DNA from: Montifringilla adamsi
Taxonomy: Eukaryota; Chordata; Aves; Passeriformes; Passeridae
Direction: 5' to 3'
Assembly: GCA_017590115.1 (NCBI GenBank)
Contig: JAGGNK010012559.1
Location: 2,401,236 to 2,465,235, forward strand
Length of the DNA: 64,000 nt
Below, one piece after another: positions 37,201 through 47,734 of this stretch; position 1 is the stretch's first letter, and every line of letters begins with the position of its first letter. Made by a program: the position numbers and the translations under genes. The notes below the pieces were generated by a model. That model saw only the letters and a list, made by a program, of their open reading frames with translations, was not told the DNA's origin and did no database searches.

Positions 37201-40104
37201 CTCTTTCAGAAAGTTATTTAAAACTTTCCGTATCGCCTCTTTTAATTTTCTTTTTCTTATACAGACCTTTTATTTTTGCCATTGCTGTACAAAGCAGCAA
37301 CTGAAACTGCTTTAGTGTTGAAGAATACAAAATAACTACTTTTGGAACTGTACAGCTGCCAGTTTGTAGCTCCCAGGAAAAGGTTTGCCTTCAGTCCTGA
37401 ACAGATTTACTTCAGCCAGTGCCTTTTTTCCCTTTTGTTGGCTGTTCCACATTCTGCACTTGGGTGTTTGGTTTCTTCAATGCACAATTCCATGCACACT
37501 TCTCACTTCATTACCCTGAACTCAAAACATCTCCCTGTACTGTTTTACCAGCCCAAAGCTGAGAACATCATACTTTATCGTCTTGCAGAATTGAGAACCA
37601 ACAATAGACCAAAAAATTATTCCTGCCACTTCCCACACACAGGAGGAGCCCATATCCTGTTCCTCTGCCACCCAGCACCTTCCTGTCTAAAGACATTCAC
37701 ACCATTAATTCAGGTGGAGGCTGCAGCCCTCCAAACAATGTTTCTTTGCTGTATGCACTGATTAAACTCAAAACTTTTCCTGCAGGTCTGTCAGCAGAGG
37801 CAGGCTGGGGTGATGTTTCCTGTGCTGCAGACCTGCCAGGAAGCAGGGCTGCCTCTTTCCCAGGTAACCAAGCCACTAAAAGTGACCACGGAAATTCTTA
37901 AAGAAACCTCAGAGAAAATCTGGATCCAAGTCCAGATATTTGAGAAAAATACCTTTTGATCTTCCTTTTGAACTGAAGCTCAAGAGGCTGATCATACATG
38001 GTTATATTAGCTGGCAATAGTCCCATCACACATGGCACAGGCAAAGCAGCCTATCATGCTTGGACCAGGGACACTGCTGCAGCTCTCCTCTTGTTGATAC
38101 AAGCATTGTTCTGTGCATTTCTGCAAAAATATCTACCCAGATAGCTTTACTACCACTTTTCTTGCGCCCACACCCAGCTGCACAATCTCCACGAACTTTG
38201 AGTGCAAAAGCTGAATACCTGTCGGAATCTTTTCTTTATCTCCTCATCTGTGGCTTCAGGATCCATCTGCAGCACCTAAAAGAGACCGTGAAAGCAGAGC
38301 AAGTTTGATGCTGCTCTCCACGTTTCAGGTTCCTGCCAGCAAGCTCTAACACTCTCATGAGGAGTGGCTGAAGTCACTTGGTTTGTTCAGCCTGAGGAAG
38401 AGGAGGCTGAGGGGAGAACTCATTACACTCAAACATCCTTCAAGGGGCAGCTCAGGGGCAGGTACTGAGCTCTTGACTCTCATGACCAGAGACAGGACAT
38501 GAGGAAACTGCATGAAACTGAGTCAAGGGAGGTTTAAATTGGAGATCAGGGCAAGGTTCTTCCCCCAGAGGGTGCTGGCACTGCCCAGGCTCCCCAGGGA
38601 ATGGGCACGGCCCCGAGGCTGCCAGAGCTCCAGGGATGCCCAGGGTGGGGTTGGTGGGGTCTGGGCAGGGCCAGGGGCTGGACCCAATGATCCTGATGGG
38701 TGCCTTTCAACCCAGCACATGCTATGATTCTGTAACACTTGGTCACTGGCACACAGACACACACCAGAAAACTTGCCCCACAATGACACGAATTTTCACC
38801 CAGTAAAACAGAAACATTTCACAATCTTTTTGACATTTGTGACACTACTTTTAGCAGTGCTAGATTCCTCTGGCTATGCCAGTGTCCTTTCTATGTTCAA
38901 GTCTTGTGTAGACACTACGATCCTAAACTGGTATGAGCCTTCAACCAGTCCTGCAGCAATGCTCAGTCTGACACAAACAAAAGCAGTGGTGCTTTGGGGA
39001 CAATGTCAAGTCACTCAGAATGTTGGACAGGAAACATACTACTTTATAAGAATTTATTAATTTTATCATTTTGAAAGACAGTAGAGTTTTACTGTTTGGT
39101 TTCCATGACTAACACCACTTATTTATTGATCTTTACAGATATGGCAGAGTTTAGGAACTCTTTTGTGAATTAAGTTACTGAACATAAGATTTAAGCAACA
39201 AGTGAGCAGATGCTGGTCTGAGTCTAAGAATCTGTAAATAAAAAACACTCTCACAGGAAAGCTACAGTCTACTCTGAAACAGCTTTCTTAATTTACTTTT
39301 TAGGTATTAAGACTTACACAAAACTGAACATTGCCAAAGTGAATCTGCTGACTCATCTGGCTGACCAGCCCTGAACTGGGACTACAAAAAGCATCTGAGG
39401 CTTGAAAAAGGCAGTGAAGATGACACCAGGAAGGAACACACCCAGGGAAAGCCAACTCCAGATGAAGACAATATTGTTTATTTACTGCCTTCCTCAGGCT
39501 TTCCTACTTATTCAGACTTTATAACTGACTGTAACTGGAATCAAACACTATGAAGTGCAAGGGGATTATCCATTACCCAATGGCTCCTCAGAGACTACTC
39601 ACTGGTGTGACCACTGAGAGACCTTTTCTTACTCTATCCACTACACAAGTTCAGTGGAATGAACACCCAAAATAAAACACACAACTACAAATGCTGAATT
39701 AAGAGAGCTATGGCCAGAACTGCCAAGCTGCCACCTCCAACTACTACCTTCCTGTTCAGAAAGTACCCAGCCAAATCTTCCAGTGCTGTTGTATGAGGGA
39801 AATGTGACAATATACAGTTTGTCCTGCTGTCAAACACTGAGAAAAGACAGTGAGCACATATACACAGTGCTGCTGTCCTCTGCGAACCTTCTGCACTAAT
39901 CTTTACCCAGCGAAATTTCTTCTTTCCTTATGTTGTCTTTTACTGGAATAAATACTCAGGAACCAGAAAGCTCATACATCAATTCAGAATGTTCAAACTA
40001 ACCTCAAAAGGGTTCAAGTTGAAATACGAAGATCCAGGTCGAGTCAGTCGGTCAATTTGGTTTTTTGATGTTAAAACAGAATCTCGTTTTTCAATTTGCT
40101 TTAC
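31121..40104 (-). CDS. DNAJC8: DnaJ homolog subfamily C member 8 (exons 2-9; exon 1 in gap)
   Basis: A nuclear J-domain protein associated with the spliceosome (also called SPF31), known to interact with SR-protein kinase and HSP70. Eight exons on the minus strand join in frame to 227 codons plus stop. The J domain spans exons 2-5, with the HPD motif in exon 4 (LVHPDKNQDD). The rest is a long charged helical region (KKKQLKK, EEDDPEV, ELEIKRKEREAKEMHE, KRQREEEIEAQEKAKR) ending in RPPKVKMEQRE. Human DNAJC8 is 253 aa, so about 26 residues, the Gly/Ser-rich N-terminus, are missing. They fall where the N run lies. All eight visible acceptors are canonical AG and all seven visible donors GT. It shares a divergent promoter with ATP5IF1. 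Confidence 0.96.
31765..32029. repeat. A/C-only low-complexity tract
   Basis: From 31789 to 32017 the plus strand has no G and a single T (31891): long A runs broken by C pairs and C runs. It lies in DNAJC8 intron 8, so the transcript is U/G-only here. The Lys-rich open frame across it is an artefact. Confidence 0.95.
32616..32691 (-). CDS. DNAJC8: DNAJC8 exon 8
   Basis: Completes an Arg codon from exon 7, then KRQREEEIEAQEKAKR and EREWQKNFE. Donor gtattc. Confidence 0.95.
33410..33566 (+). mobile_element. CR1 3' fragment, plus strand
   Basis: Contains the degraded CR1 sense 3' block ggaggtcagaccagatgatc, then tccagaggttcattccaa, preceded by cacaggctacccagag. Old and short; the edges are approximate. 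Confidence 0.75.
33621..33712 (-). CDS. DNAJC8: DNAJC8 exon 7
   Basis: Encodes FKQAVYKQTMKLFAE, then LEIKRKEREAKEMHE. Acceptor ttttacag, donor gtataa. Confidence 0.95.
34862..34933 (-). CDS. DNAJC8: DNAJC8 exon 6
   Basis: Encodes VKEKKKQLKKDGKPPTVEE, then DDPEV. Donor gtaagt. Human has PTIVEE where this has PPTVEE. Confidence 0.95.
35062..35206. repeat. 49-bp tandem repeat, about 3 copies
   Basis: Units start with acaccaaaccctcctagg at 35062, 35111 and 35160. They are almost identical, with a few differences in the third. It lies in DNAJC8 intron 5. Confidence 0.95.
35877..35971 (-). CDS. DNAJC8: DNAJC8 exon 5
   Basis: Encodes VDKAYKLLLDQEQKKRALD, then VIQAGKEYVEHT, the end of the J domain and its following helix. 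Donor gtgagt. Confidence 0.95.
36609..36675 (-). CDS. DNAJC8: DNAJC8 exon 4, HPD motif
   Basis: Encodes LSILVHPDKNQDDADR, then AQKAFE. HPD is the J-domain tripeptide needed to stimulate HSP70 ATPase. Confidence 0.96.
38219..38275 (-). CDS. DNAJC8: DNAJC8 exon 3
   Basis: Encodes VLQMDPEATDEEIKKRFRQ, J-domain helices I and II. Acceptor ctcttttag, donor gtattc. Confidence 0.95.
38356..38733 (+). mobile_element. CR1 3' end, plus strand
   Basis: Sense CR1 3' sequence ending in the diagnostic ctatgattctgt tail, with body words such as gtttaaattggagatcagg and ctggacccaatgatcctgat. It inserted in DNAJC8 intron 2. Confidence 0.9.
40003..40104 (-). CDS. DNAJC8: DNAJC8 exon 2
   Basis: Encodes VKQIEKRDSVLTSKNQ, then IDRLTRPGSSYFNLNPFE. 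Acceptor ttcttcag, donor gttagt. Confidence 0.95.
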
Positions 40105-40619
40105 CTGAAGAACAGAGAGACCTGTATCAACTGACCATCACAACAGCCTCACCTGTTTATTCCATGCTGTTAGCATACAGTCATCCTTGTCCTGTACTAC
40201 AATTCACAATGCCCCTTGCTTACCCCAAGCCTGTAGTTATTTTCTCAGGCACTGGCAGCACATATTTTTTAGCCTTTCCTACAGCCCAACAGTATTTTCA
40301 ACATCACATTTTATCTATAAAACACACTGCAGAACAGTTCTGTTTGTTCCTTCTATGGCCTTCTCCACAGCTGTGCCTTCCCTCCTCCCCATGCACCTCC
40401 AGCAGTTCTGTGCTGATTCCTTGGAAACCACGGCATTGTTATTATTATAATATATTATTACTTTTAACCCGTTGTTGGCAGTGCAGCCCTTCAAACACGT
40501 CAAGTGACACTGATGCAAATCCACAAGCCCACTTTAATCTAACCACAGGTTATTTAGTTCAGTTTTTACCATTCACAGCACCATGCCGAAACAAACCGTG
40601 TATTTACATTTAACGTTCA

Positions 40620-41035
40620 CCTTTATTTAAACAAACGCGCACCCAGCGAACTGGCACGCCCTCAGGAAACACGTCCAGGCCGTGCCCGCAGCACCGGGCC
40701 CGGCAGGCGGAGAGGGGCCCGGGCCCTGCCCGGTGACGGTGTGCCCGCAGCAAGGCCGAGGGGAGCGCGGCGGGGCCCAGCGCCCCCAGGGCCGCCCGCG
40801 GTCCCGGCCCCGGCAGCAGCGGGGCTGTGGGCGGGCCGGAGCGAGCACCATCCCACCGGCACCCGCCGCNNNNNNNNNNNNNNNNNNNNNNNNNNNNNNN
40901 NNNNNNNNNNNNNNNNNNNNNNNNNNNNNNNNNNNNNNNNNNNNNNNNNNNNNNNNNNNNNNNNNNNNNNNNNNNNNNNNNNNNNNNNNNNNNNCCCGCC
41001 CGGCGGCCCGTCCGGCGCTCCAAGGGCAGGCGGCT
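40620..41035. promoter_or_regulatory. Shared divergent promoter of DNAJC8 and ATP5IF1
   Basis: GC-rich CpG block with DNAJC8 leaving to the left and ATP5IF1 to the right. It is interrupted by the assembly gap. Head-to-head arrangement of these two genes is also found in human. The open frames crossing it run through N and are meaningless. Confidence 0.75.
40870..40994. other. Assembly gap (125 N) covering DNAJC8 exon 1
   Basis: All bases are N. DNAJC8 exon 1 (about 26 codons, the Gly/Ser-rich start) is not in the flanking sequence on either side, so it should be here with the core promoter. The GC-rich flanks explain the sequencing failure. Confidence 0.85.
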
Positions 41036-41131
41036 ATGGCGGCCGTGGTGGCGGTGGCGGCGCGGGGCGGCCTGCGAGGGGCTCTGCTGGCGCAGCAGCA
41101 GCGCTGGAGCTCGGGATCGGGCGCCGACCAG
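41036..41131 (+). CDS. ATP5IF1: ATP5IF1 exon 1 (presequence)
   Basis: 32 codons from the ATG to GADQ, phase 0, donor gtgggt. Confidence 0.94.
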
Positions 41132-41665
41132 GTGGGTGTTCCGACAGTGCCCCTTCTCCCCTCCGTCTGCCTGTCCCTTTGTCTGTCCTCCCCTCTGCCC
41201 GTTGCTCTGTCCCTTTGCCCCTCCGTCCGTCCGTCCGTCCGTCGCTTTGTCCCTCTGCCCGTCCGTCTGTCCTTCCGCGCTCACCGCCGTCTCTCCCGCA
41301 GCTGGGCGAGCTGGGTAAAGGCGCTGGGAAGGGCGGCGGCGGCGGCGGTTCCATCCGCGAGGCCGGCGGCGCCTTCGGGAAGAAGCAGGCGGCCGAGGAG
41401 GAGCGGTACTTCAGGTGAGCGGGGCCGGGCCTGGAGCCGCTCCCCGCGGGCCCGGGGCAGGGCCCGGCCGGCCTCTCCCGCGCCGCTCGGCTGCGGGGCT
41501 GCATTTCCTGCCGTCCTCTCTTGCAGGGAAAAGGAGCGGGAGCAGCTCTCTGCCTTACGGAAACACCACGAGGAAGAGATCCACCACCACCAGAAAGAGA
41601 TTGAGCGTCTGCAGAAAGAAATCGAGCGCCATAAGCATAAGATCAAGCAGCTTAAAGATGACTAA
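41036..41665 (+). CDS. ATP5IF1: ATPase inhibitory factor 1, mitochondrial
   Basis: Mitochondrial matrix protein that inhibits ATP hydrolysis by F1Fo ATP synthase when pH falls, and promotes dimerisation. Three exons (41036-41131, 41302-41414, 41527-41665) join to 115 codons plus stop; human is 106 aa. Residues 1 to about 25 ([20 protein letters not shown] and the next few) form an Arg-containing, acid-free mitochondrial presequence. The inhibitory core is [22 protein letters not shown] His-rich pH-sensing stretch (HHEEEIHHH) and the coiled coil [19 protein letters not shown] follow. A glycine run precedes SIREAGG and is longer than in human. The splice sites are canonical. Confidence 0.97.
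   Translation: MAAVVAVAARGGLRGALLAQQQRWSSGSGADQVGVPTVPLLPSVCLSLCLSSPLPVALSLCPSVRPSVRRFVPLPVRLSFRAHRRLSRSWASWVKALGRAAAAAVPSARPAAPSGRSRRPRRSGTSGERGRAWSRSPRARGRARPASPAPLGCGAAFPAVLSCREKEREQLSALRKHHEEEIHHHQKEIERLQKEIERHKHKIKQLKDD
41140..41290 (+). repeat. Pyrimidine-rich (CCGT)n-like tract in ATP5IF1 intron 1
   Basis: Nearly pure C/T with G in a repeating pattern, including five consecutive CCGT units starting near 41222. It fills almost the whole 170-nt intron and is likely length-variable. Confidence 0.85.
41302..41414 (+). CDS. ATP5IF1: ATP5IF1 exon 2 (inhibitory core)
   Basis: Acceptor ctcccgcag, from [10 protein letters not shown] through [12 protein letters not shown] to EEERYF. Donor gtgagc, phase 2 exit. 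Confidence 0.96.
41527..41665 (+). CDS. ATP5IF1: ATP5IF1 exon 3 (coiled coil)
   Basis: Acceptor ctcttgcag, then [18 protein letters not shown] through the coiled coil to KQLKDD and TAA. Confidence 0.96.
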
Positions 41666-41784
41666 GCTGGTGCTGTTGTTGAATGTGCATGGCCAATACT
41701 GATCATGGTGTAAAACAGCATGAAGACTGTATTTTTTGGTCAACATAATCCAAATCCATACAATTATGGTCTGCAACAACATCA

Positions 41785-41790
41785 AATAAA
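41785..41790 (+). terminator. ATP5IF1: ATP5IF1 poly(A) signal AATAAA
   Basis: AATAAA 120 nt past the stop codon, giving a short 3' UTR as expected for this gene. Confidence 0.7.
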
Positions 41791-44700
41791 CTACTCAGTC
41801 TCACTTTCTTGCTCAGTAACTGTTCAATGAAAACGAAACAAATCAACCTATCTGGTTTTAAACTTCACTTTCTTCCAACGTAAAACTGCACTCTTGAGTA
41901 GGCAGACTTGTACAGAACTGAGCTATTTTTTTTTTTTAGATTTGTATGAAACAAATGACCATTTGTGCCTAGTGGGATAACTTTTAAGTTAAAGCTGCAA
42001 CAAGAGTTGGGGGGAAATGGTACCGGTGTAGCAGTCCATTAACAGAGAAGTAACTTTGTTTCAAGTAAACTTCTTTGTGGCCTAGGGGGGGTGTTATCTC
42101 CACTGAACTAGCAGATGACAAAAAAAAAATAAGATTTACTTGTTGCACTTAGTGTTTAGTGCCATAAACTGAGAGAGGAAAATAGTTTTCAAAGTTACAC
42201 TGGTGTCACTTGTGGTGGTCCTAGTCCCTGGAGCAAGACAGCCAAGATCCTGACTTCCATGTGAATGTTCTTTTCCACAACTGCCCAGTACATTTGGGTT
42301 TTTTTAACTGTCTCAACTTCTCTGTTCCTTAGCTAAGTCTCTTTCCAACGAAGGATGGATTAAAACTGATTTTATGCAGTTTCAATCACTTTTGACATTT
42401 TAATGTAGGAAACTCATCATAAAATACACAGTAAGTGACCTGAAACAATGTGGCCTTACTGCAGTAAGCACTGACAAGAAGGGGACTTTGTGTATCAACA
42501 GGCAGGTAAGAAAACAGTCGTTCTGTCATTCCTGTCGTGTCTAAATCTGCCCAAACAGCTTCCTGGCAGCACTGCTGAAAGCTGCCCGTGGTACAGTCAG
42601 TGAAGGGTGGCAGCGACATTGAACTGGGTGGGTCCTGCCTGGAACTGCCGTGTCTGAAAGTGCAGGAGGCAAATGGTGCCTTTGATGTTGAAAGTGGTTT
42701 ACAAGGGTGTGACTGCTGGCTGAAGGTGTCCCAGTTTCTCCTGTGTTCCCTGATACATCCCCAGCTAGCTGCTCCCTTTGGGCTGCCCTCACTTGCTGAA
42801 TATTGCAGGTAGTGGCACATCTTGTGTGCAGAGTTAAGTGACACCACTGTCACTCTGTGCCCTTAAACACTTCTTCAGTGAAGATGTCACCCACAGAGGC
42901 TATGGAGCATCCTTGCCTGGCTGTGCTCAGATGTGAGAGATGGTGGCATGGTGAGTTCTGCCAAGGCTGTGCACAGAGCTTACCTGTGGGCTTTGTTCCT
43001 TTTACTTGGGGCTAATTAACAAATGATGAGCAGAGCACCTTCCCCACCTCTCTGAACCTGGTGAGATGAACTGAGCAATGAAAAGCAATATACTATTGGG
43101 TTTGGGTTATAACTATTTAAAAATCCAATTTTTTACCTTTTTCAGAATGTTCTTCCTATTGTATCTGTCAGCTGGGGTTGGCTTCCCCAAAAGCTGCAGT
43201 GTCATTAGTGAGAAGTTTGGCATAACAGCTTCAGTGGACTGTGGAGAGCTGACATAAATATTAGGACAACTCTGTATTCAGAAGGGAACAGATGAGGGTT
43301 TATATTCACATCTCTGGGTTTTATTCTGCATTTTGGTGCACTAACTATGCCATATAAGCTCAGCCACAGAGCCTCTGCCCAAGCACCTGGAAGGGAGGGG
43401 ATTTGCTGTGAGACTGGGCAGGCAGTGATTTGGACCTTTGTGATCTACTGTGCCACAGACACAGGTGTTAAAAACTCTGAAGTCCCTCAGGGCTGCAGTG
43501 TACAAGTCAGTACCTTGCTACACCACAGAGCTTTCATGGCCACCAGCAAATTACACAAACATTTGAATGATTTGCAGCAAGCAGTTTGGGCTCACTCACC
43601 ACTTCCAGGACCTGTGGACCTGTAGCTGGAGAGATGCCAGCTACAGACTGCTGCAGGATTCCAGAGCAGGAATGCTGGAGAGTAAAACAAGATTATACCT
43701 CGGACCTGAGTGATTGCTGGGGAGTTAAAAAGTCACAAGATGTCTAGACACCCTTCCAGGATTCCCCCTGAGTCCATGCAACCTGGAAGACAGGACTTAG
43801 TTGTTTTTTGGAAAGGTACACACTTCTGCCATCTGCTTCCAGGCAATTCTGGTTGAGAGCAACCAAAACCAAAGCTGATGTTTGAAACTGGTAAGGCTGC
43901 AAGGATAGTGCTGAACTGAGATCACAGGTCATAAAGGGACTAATTGTTCTGGGTTTCCTCAATCACTCTGGAATGGCTGATGGCATGACTTGTCCCCTGC
44001 TTTGTCCCACAGGCACAGGGGTACACAAAGGAAGGGATTCTTCTCTCTTCTCTGCCAGAACTGGTGCATCTTGGTTATTTGCTAGCTCTTCAGGGTTGGA
44101 TTGACCCTGTTCACAACACTGACTTCCCATAGCCACCTACAGCACAGAAGTTTCACTTTTTGGAGGAGCCTTTATGTCTTAATGAGATGCTTATCCTTCC
44201 TTAACACCAGATCCTCTGTCTGTACTGTGCTTCTAAACATCACAGCCCAACACTGCTTGGCCACTGCAGGAGCAGGAAAAGTGCAATTTGTTTTCAGCTA
44301 AAACTGAGCTGGTGATTTTTGCTGCAGCAAACAGAATCTATTTCCCAAGTTGCTCGGTTTGTGCTGCATCCTACACAAATTTGATGGAAACTGCCAAGAA
44401 TCCTTAGCTCAGGGGTGGAGAAAAAAATGAAAAGAAAGTGAGATCCAAGATCTTTAGCAAGCTGGTTTTAGTGCAAGGCACCCAGGTAGCCCAGTCTGGT
44501 CTCTTTGGGCCTTTTTGTCACTTTCAACCTCCCCACTCCAGAGCAGATAAAGGGAAAGAGGCAAGAGAAAGACAAAGCACATGTGTGTGTTTTCCTAAAA
44601 ATCAAATAAACTGTCTGTGTGACACAAAATAAACATATGTGCACAGGGTAATAACAGTAGCACAGCCTCTGCAGGCAGAAATTTTCCTGAGCATTTCCCT

Positions 44701-45684
44701 GCTGTAGAGGTGGTGGAACACTGGGGGTGCTCAGAAAGTTCCTTACTGATAAATAAAGCTTGAAGATTTTAAGACAGACCTCTCCCTGAAAACCTGGGAT
44801 TTAGCAAACACGTTAGAGCTGCACGCAGGGCTCCAGAGAACAAGATATTTACTGGAGGTGGGCACATCTGTAACATATTATCCATAATATGCTGCACTAA
44901 TGATTGGTCAGGATAAGAAGCCTAGAGCATCAGGAAATGTCATATTCCATATATAAGTTAAGAGCTCACCTATAAATTACAGCAGATTCAACTCTGTTAT
45001 CTTGATGCTGATGTGGAACATGCAGGAATTTCAGCCCAGTGTGGAAGAGAAGCAACAGACTGATGGGAACACGCTGAACCTCAGCAACCTCTGGCCACAG
45101 AACACAGAAAAATACCAACAGGTTGCAGAGTAAGTATACAGAGCTGTGGAAAAGCTGGATCCCTTCACTTCCTTTGCTCTGTCCCCTCACAGGTGCTGAA
45201 GGAGTAGAGCAGGGCAGCCTCCTTGCCAGAGGCAGGGGGACTGTCCTGCCCTCCCAGCTCTCAGCAGCTGAGATTAACCCTCTCCTTGGTTCCAAGATGA
45301 TTTTTGTTTTGTCTTGGCCCAGGACTAAATCAGATCTCACAGGCACCTGCTCAGCTCCAGTCACAGAGAGCTGTACTAGGCTCATTCTGGGATTTTCTAG
45401 CAAAAAATAAAATTGAGAAATCTAGCAAAAAATTAAATTTCATCATCTCAGAGCATCTAGGGCCTCATCTGAGGCACTGCTTGCTGTATGCACTAACCCA
45501 AATACCTGCAGGCTATAGCTTGTTCCTGGCAAGAGGTGTCAGATCATTTTGGGCTGAGGCTGTAGTGTGTAACATGAGACCAAAGAACAAAGCAGTGCAA
45601 GCACACAGAACCAAGGGTGGGAGTTGCTAGAGATATTCTGGAAATTATCCTCAATTTATTACACTGCAGAAACATATATACCTC

Positions 45685-45718
<34 letters not shown>

Positions 45719-45724
45719 TTTTTT
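45685..45724 (+). repeat. (TA)n followed by poly(T)
   Basis: About eight TA units run into about 25 T. It immediately precedes the solo LTR's left target-site duplication. Confidence 0.95.
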
Positions 45725-45728
45725 ACTC

Positions 45729-45734
45729 ATTAGC
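45729..45734 (+). repeat. Left target-site duplication ATTAGC
   Basis: Identical to the hexamer at 46082-46087 on the other side of the LTR. Confidence 0.92.
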
Positions 45735-46081
45735 TGTCAGGTAACCGGTCCCCAGCTGGGTAATAATTCACATAGACTCCATGTGTTTCAAAGGCTGATA
45801 ATTAATCTTCATCAAGAAACCCATACTTTTATACCCTAGTTTGGTACAGGTGGACCTAATTAGTCCTTTACTTAAAACACCATCACCACTGGCTAATTAA
45901 GAAGTTTACCCTTTGGTAAACAAATCTCCATAACACATTCCACACATTCACCATACCAGGTGCAGCAAGTGAAGATAAGAATTGTTTCTCATTCTTTTCT
46001 CTGATCCTCTCACAGCCTTTCCCAGAAGGATGCCTGGGAAAGTTGTCTGTTGCTCTCTGTGACCAGAGAGCTGCTACCACA
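45735..46081 (-). mobile_element. Solo ERV LTR with perfect 6-bp target-site duplication
   Basis: On the minus strand it begins TGTGGTAGCAGC and ends CCTGACA, 347 bp with TG...CA ends. It carries a TATA box (TATAAAAG, 45834-45827) and a catggagtc block shared with the LTR at 24.8 kb. ATTAGC flanks it exactly on both sides, at 45729-45734 and 46082-46087. The 6-bp duplication suggests an ERVK-like integrase. No internal viral sequence remains, so it is the product of LTR-LTR recombination. Confidence 0.93.
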
Positions 46082-46087
46082 ATTAGC
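46082..46087 (+). repeat. Right target-site duplication ATTAGC
   Basis: Pairs with 45729-45734. Confidence 0.92.
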
Positions 46088-47165
46088 CTCATCATGTTCA
46101 GTTGCCAGCTGACAGGACATATGTCATGATACTTCATAATTCACTCCTGGATACTATATTATAAAAAAATTAAGAGCTTTGCAGGACATTTGTTAAGCAC
46201 CACTAAAGATGCTCAGCTCTCTCAATTCTGCTCAATTTTTGTATTGTGAGAACTCCATCATTCTTAACTCCCAGAAAAACTACTGCAGTGAACTGGGATG
46301 GACAAGGCAATGAATGATTACCCCTCCTTCCATCTCTACACCACAGCAGACCCAACACCCAGCACTGAAGAGCCAGCTCTAATGCTAAATCTCAAGAGGG
46401 AAGTCACTGAGGCAGTGCCAATTCTACACGAGAAGCAGCATGTCTGTCACCAGACTGGTTCAGCAAGACAGACTGAACACCTCCAGTATCTGCACAACCT
46501 TGCCTCAGCTTCTGGCTTGGAAACACTGAGCATCACATACCACTTTTCCCACAAGTCCCACATTACCAGTGGTGGGAGATCACACACACGTGATTTACCA
46601 CACAGGTACATGACATCTTCTGGAGAGTATTCTGGGGTGAAGGTACTGGGAGAACCTTCTCTGAGAGTACATGAGCTGCTACCTTTGTTCACCAGACTCC
46701 GGATGCACAGCTGACATGACCATAGGAACACACACAGGCAGGATCTCCGGGTTTAGTTTGACACAGCACTCTGGGACTCAGCCTGAGCCAACCCAGCACA
46801 CATTGACTTCCACGTTATGCAACAGCATGACAAGCACGTGAAGCCAGCCCAACAGCATCGCTGCCAACAGGCCGATTCCTTCCTGACTTATCTATTTATT
46901 GTGTCCAGCCTGCACTCATCGAGAGCCTAATCAAGAAAATCTGGCGAGCAGGCAAGTAAGACTTAATCACCGATTAATTACAGATTAGCAGCTGCACAGC
47001 CCCGCACGCCAGTGTCCTGAGATGAGCCTGACCCGCAGCTCCCGCAGCCGCATGGCTTCTCCCTCCTTGCCTCGGGCCTGGAGGGTAACGCGGCCAGACC
47101 CGCTCCGGGGGCTCACACGAGCCACGGCTCGGGGAACGCGGGAGGCCCCGCGAGCAGGCCGGGGC

Positions 47166-47330
47166 CAGCTCCGGGCCGGGGTCCCGGACGCGCCGCGGGG
47201 AGCAGGGCCGGGGGCAGCTCCGGGCCGGAGTCCTGGGAGGGCTGCGGGGAGCAGGACCGGGACAGCTCCGGCCCGGGGTCCTGAGAGGGCCGCGGGGAGC
47301 AGGCCCGGGGGCAGCTCCAGGCCCGGCGTC
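47166..47330. repeat. 49-bp GC-rich minisatellite upstream of HNRNPR
   Basis: The word cagctcc recurs at 47166, 47215, 47263 and 47312 (49, 48 and 49 bp), within units of ggggagcagg / ccggggtcc sequence. It lies a few hundred bp upstream of the promoter CCAAT boxes. Confidence 0.9.
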
Positions 47331-47339
47331 GCCCCCTCA

Positions 47340-47700
47340 GCACAGGCCCCGCCCCAGCGCGCGGGGCGGAGCCGAGCGCAGCGGCCCCGCGCGCTCCCTT
47401 TGTTCGGGCCGCGGCAGGCGCTGCCCCTTTAAATGCCCCCAGTCCGGCCCTACCGGCGCGCCGGGTGGAAGGCGCCCCGCGATTGGTTACTGCGCCTCCC
47501 TCTCATTGGCCGCCGGGAGGAATGGCGCGTCCCGCCTCTCGCATCTCATTGGCTCCGCCGGCTGCCCGTCCGCAGTGCGGGTTTCTGAGTGGGCGAAGCA
47601 GCGGTCCCTGGAAACAGTTCCGGGAAACCCCGCGTGCTGCCGGGGTCGCGCCGCCGTCCATGAGGAGAAGGAGGAGCGCGCGCCATTTGCCGTCGCTGCT
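47340..47700 (+). promoter_or_regulatory. HNRNPR: HNRNPR CpG-island promoter with three inverted CCAAT boxes
   Basis: GC-rich block with ATTGG (reverse CCAAT, NF-Y type) at 47482-47486, 47505-47509 and 47548-47552. A YY1-like cgccatttgccg lies at 47691, close to where the transcription start is expected. No TATA box was seen. This layout is typical of a broadly expressed gene. Confidence 0.75.
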
Positions 47701-47734
47701 TGGGCCCGAGCTGCGCCGCGCCGGCCCCGCTCCG
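47640..47734 (+). other. HNRNPR: HNRNPR exon 1 (5' UTR), left edge approximate
   Basis: Ends in cgctccg followed by the donor gtgagtgc (GT at 47735-47736). The start is not visible. It contains no coding sequence that joins in frame to the family N-terminus. Confidence 0.65.

Larger units (their letters stand above)
31244..40002 (-). other. DNAJC8: DNAJC8 introns 2-8
   Basis: Introns between the listed exons. They carry the A/C-only tract, two plus-strand CR1 fragments and a 49-bp tandem repeat, each listed separately. I see no RNA gene or extra coding exon. Confidence 0.8.
41800..47165. other. Intergenic region between ATP5IF1 and HNRNPR
   Basis: Holds a TA/T tract and a solo LTR, listed separately. 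The open frames at 42386-42853 (minus) and 46298-46714 (plus) have no recognisable domain or splice structure. Human gene order would place SESN2 next to ATP5IF1; I see no SESN2 coding sequence here. Confidence 0.65.

Noticed and set aside
40610..41665. Large open frames running through 40.6-41.7 kb
   Set aside because: They cross the 125-N gap and read ATP5IF1 introns as coding; the true genes here are ATP5IF1 and DNAJC8.
42386..42853. 155-aa minus-strand frame downstream of ATP5IF1
   Set aside because: No recognisable domain, splice signals or conserved motif; treated as chance.
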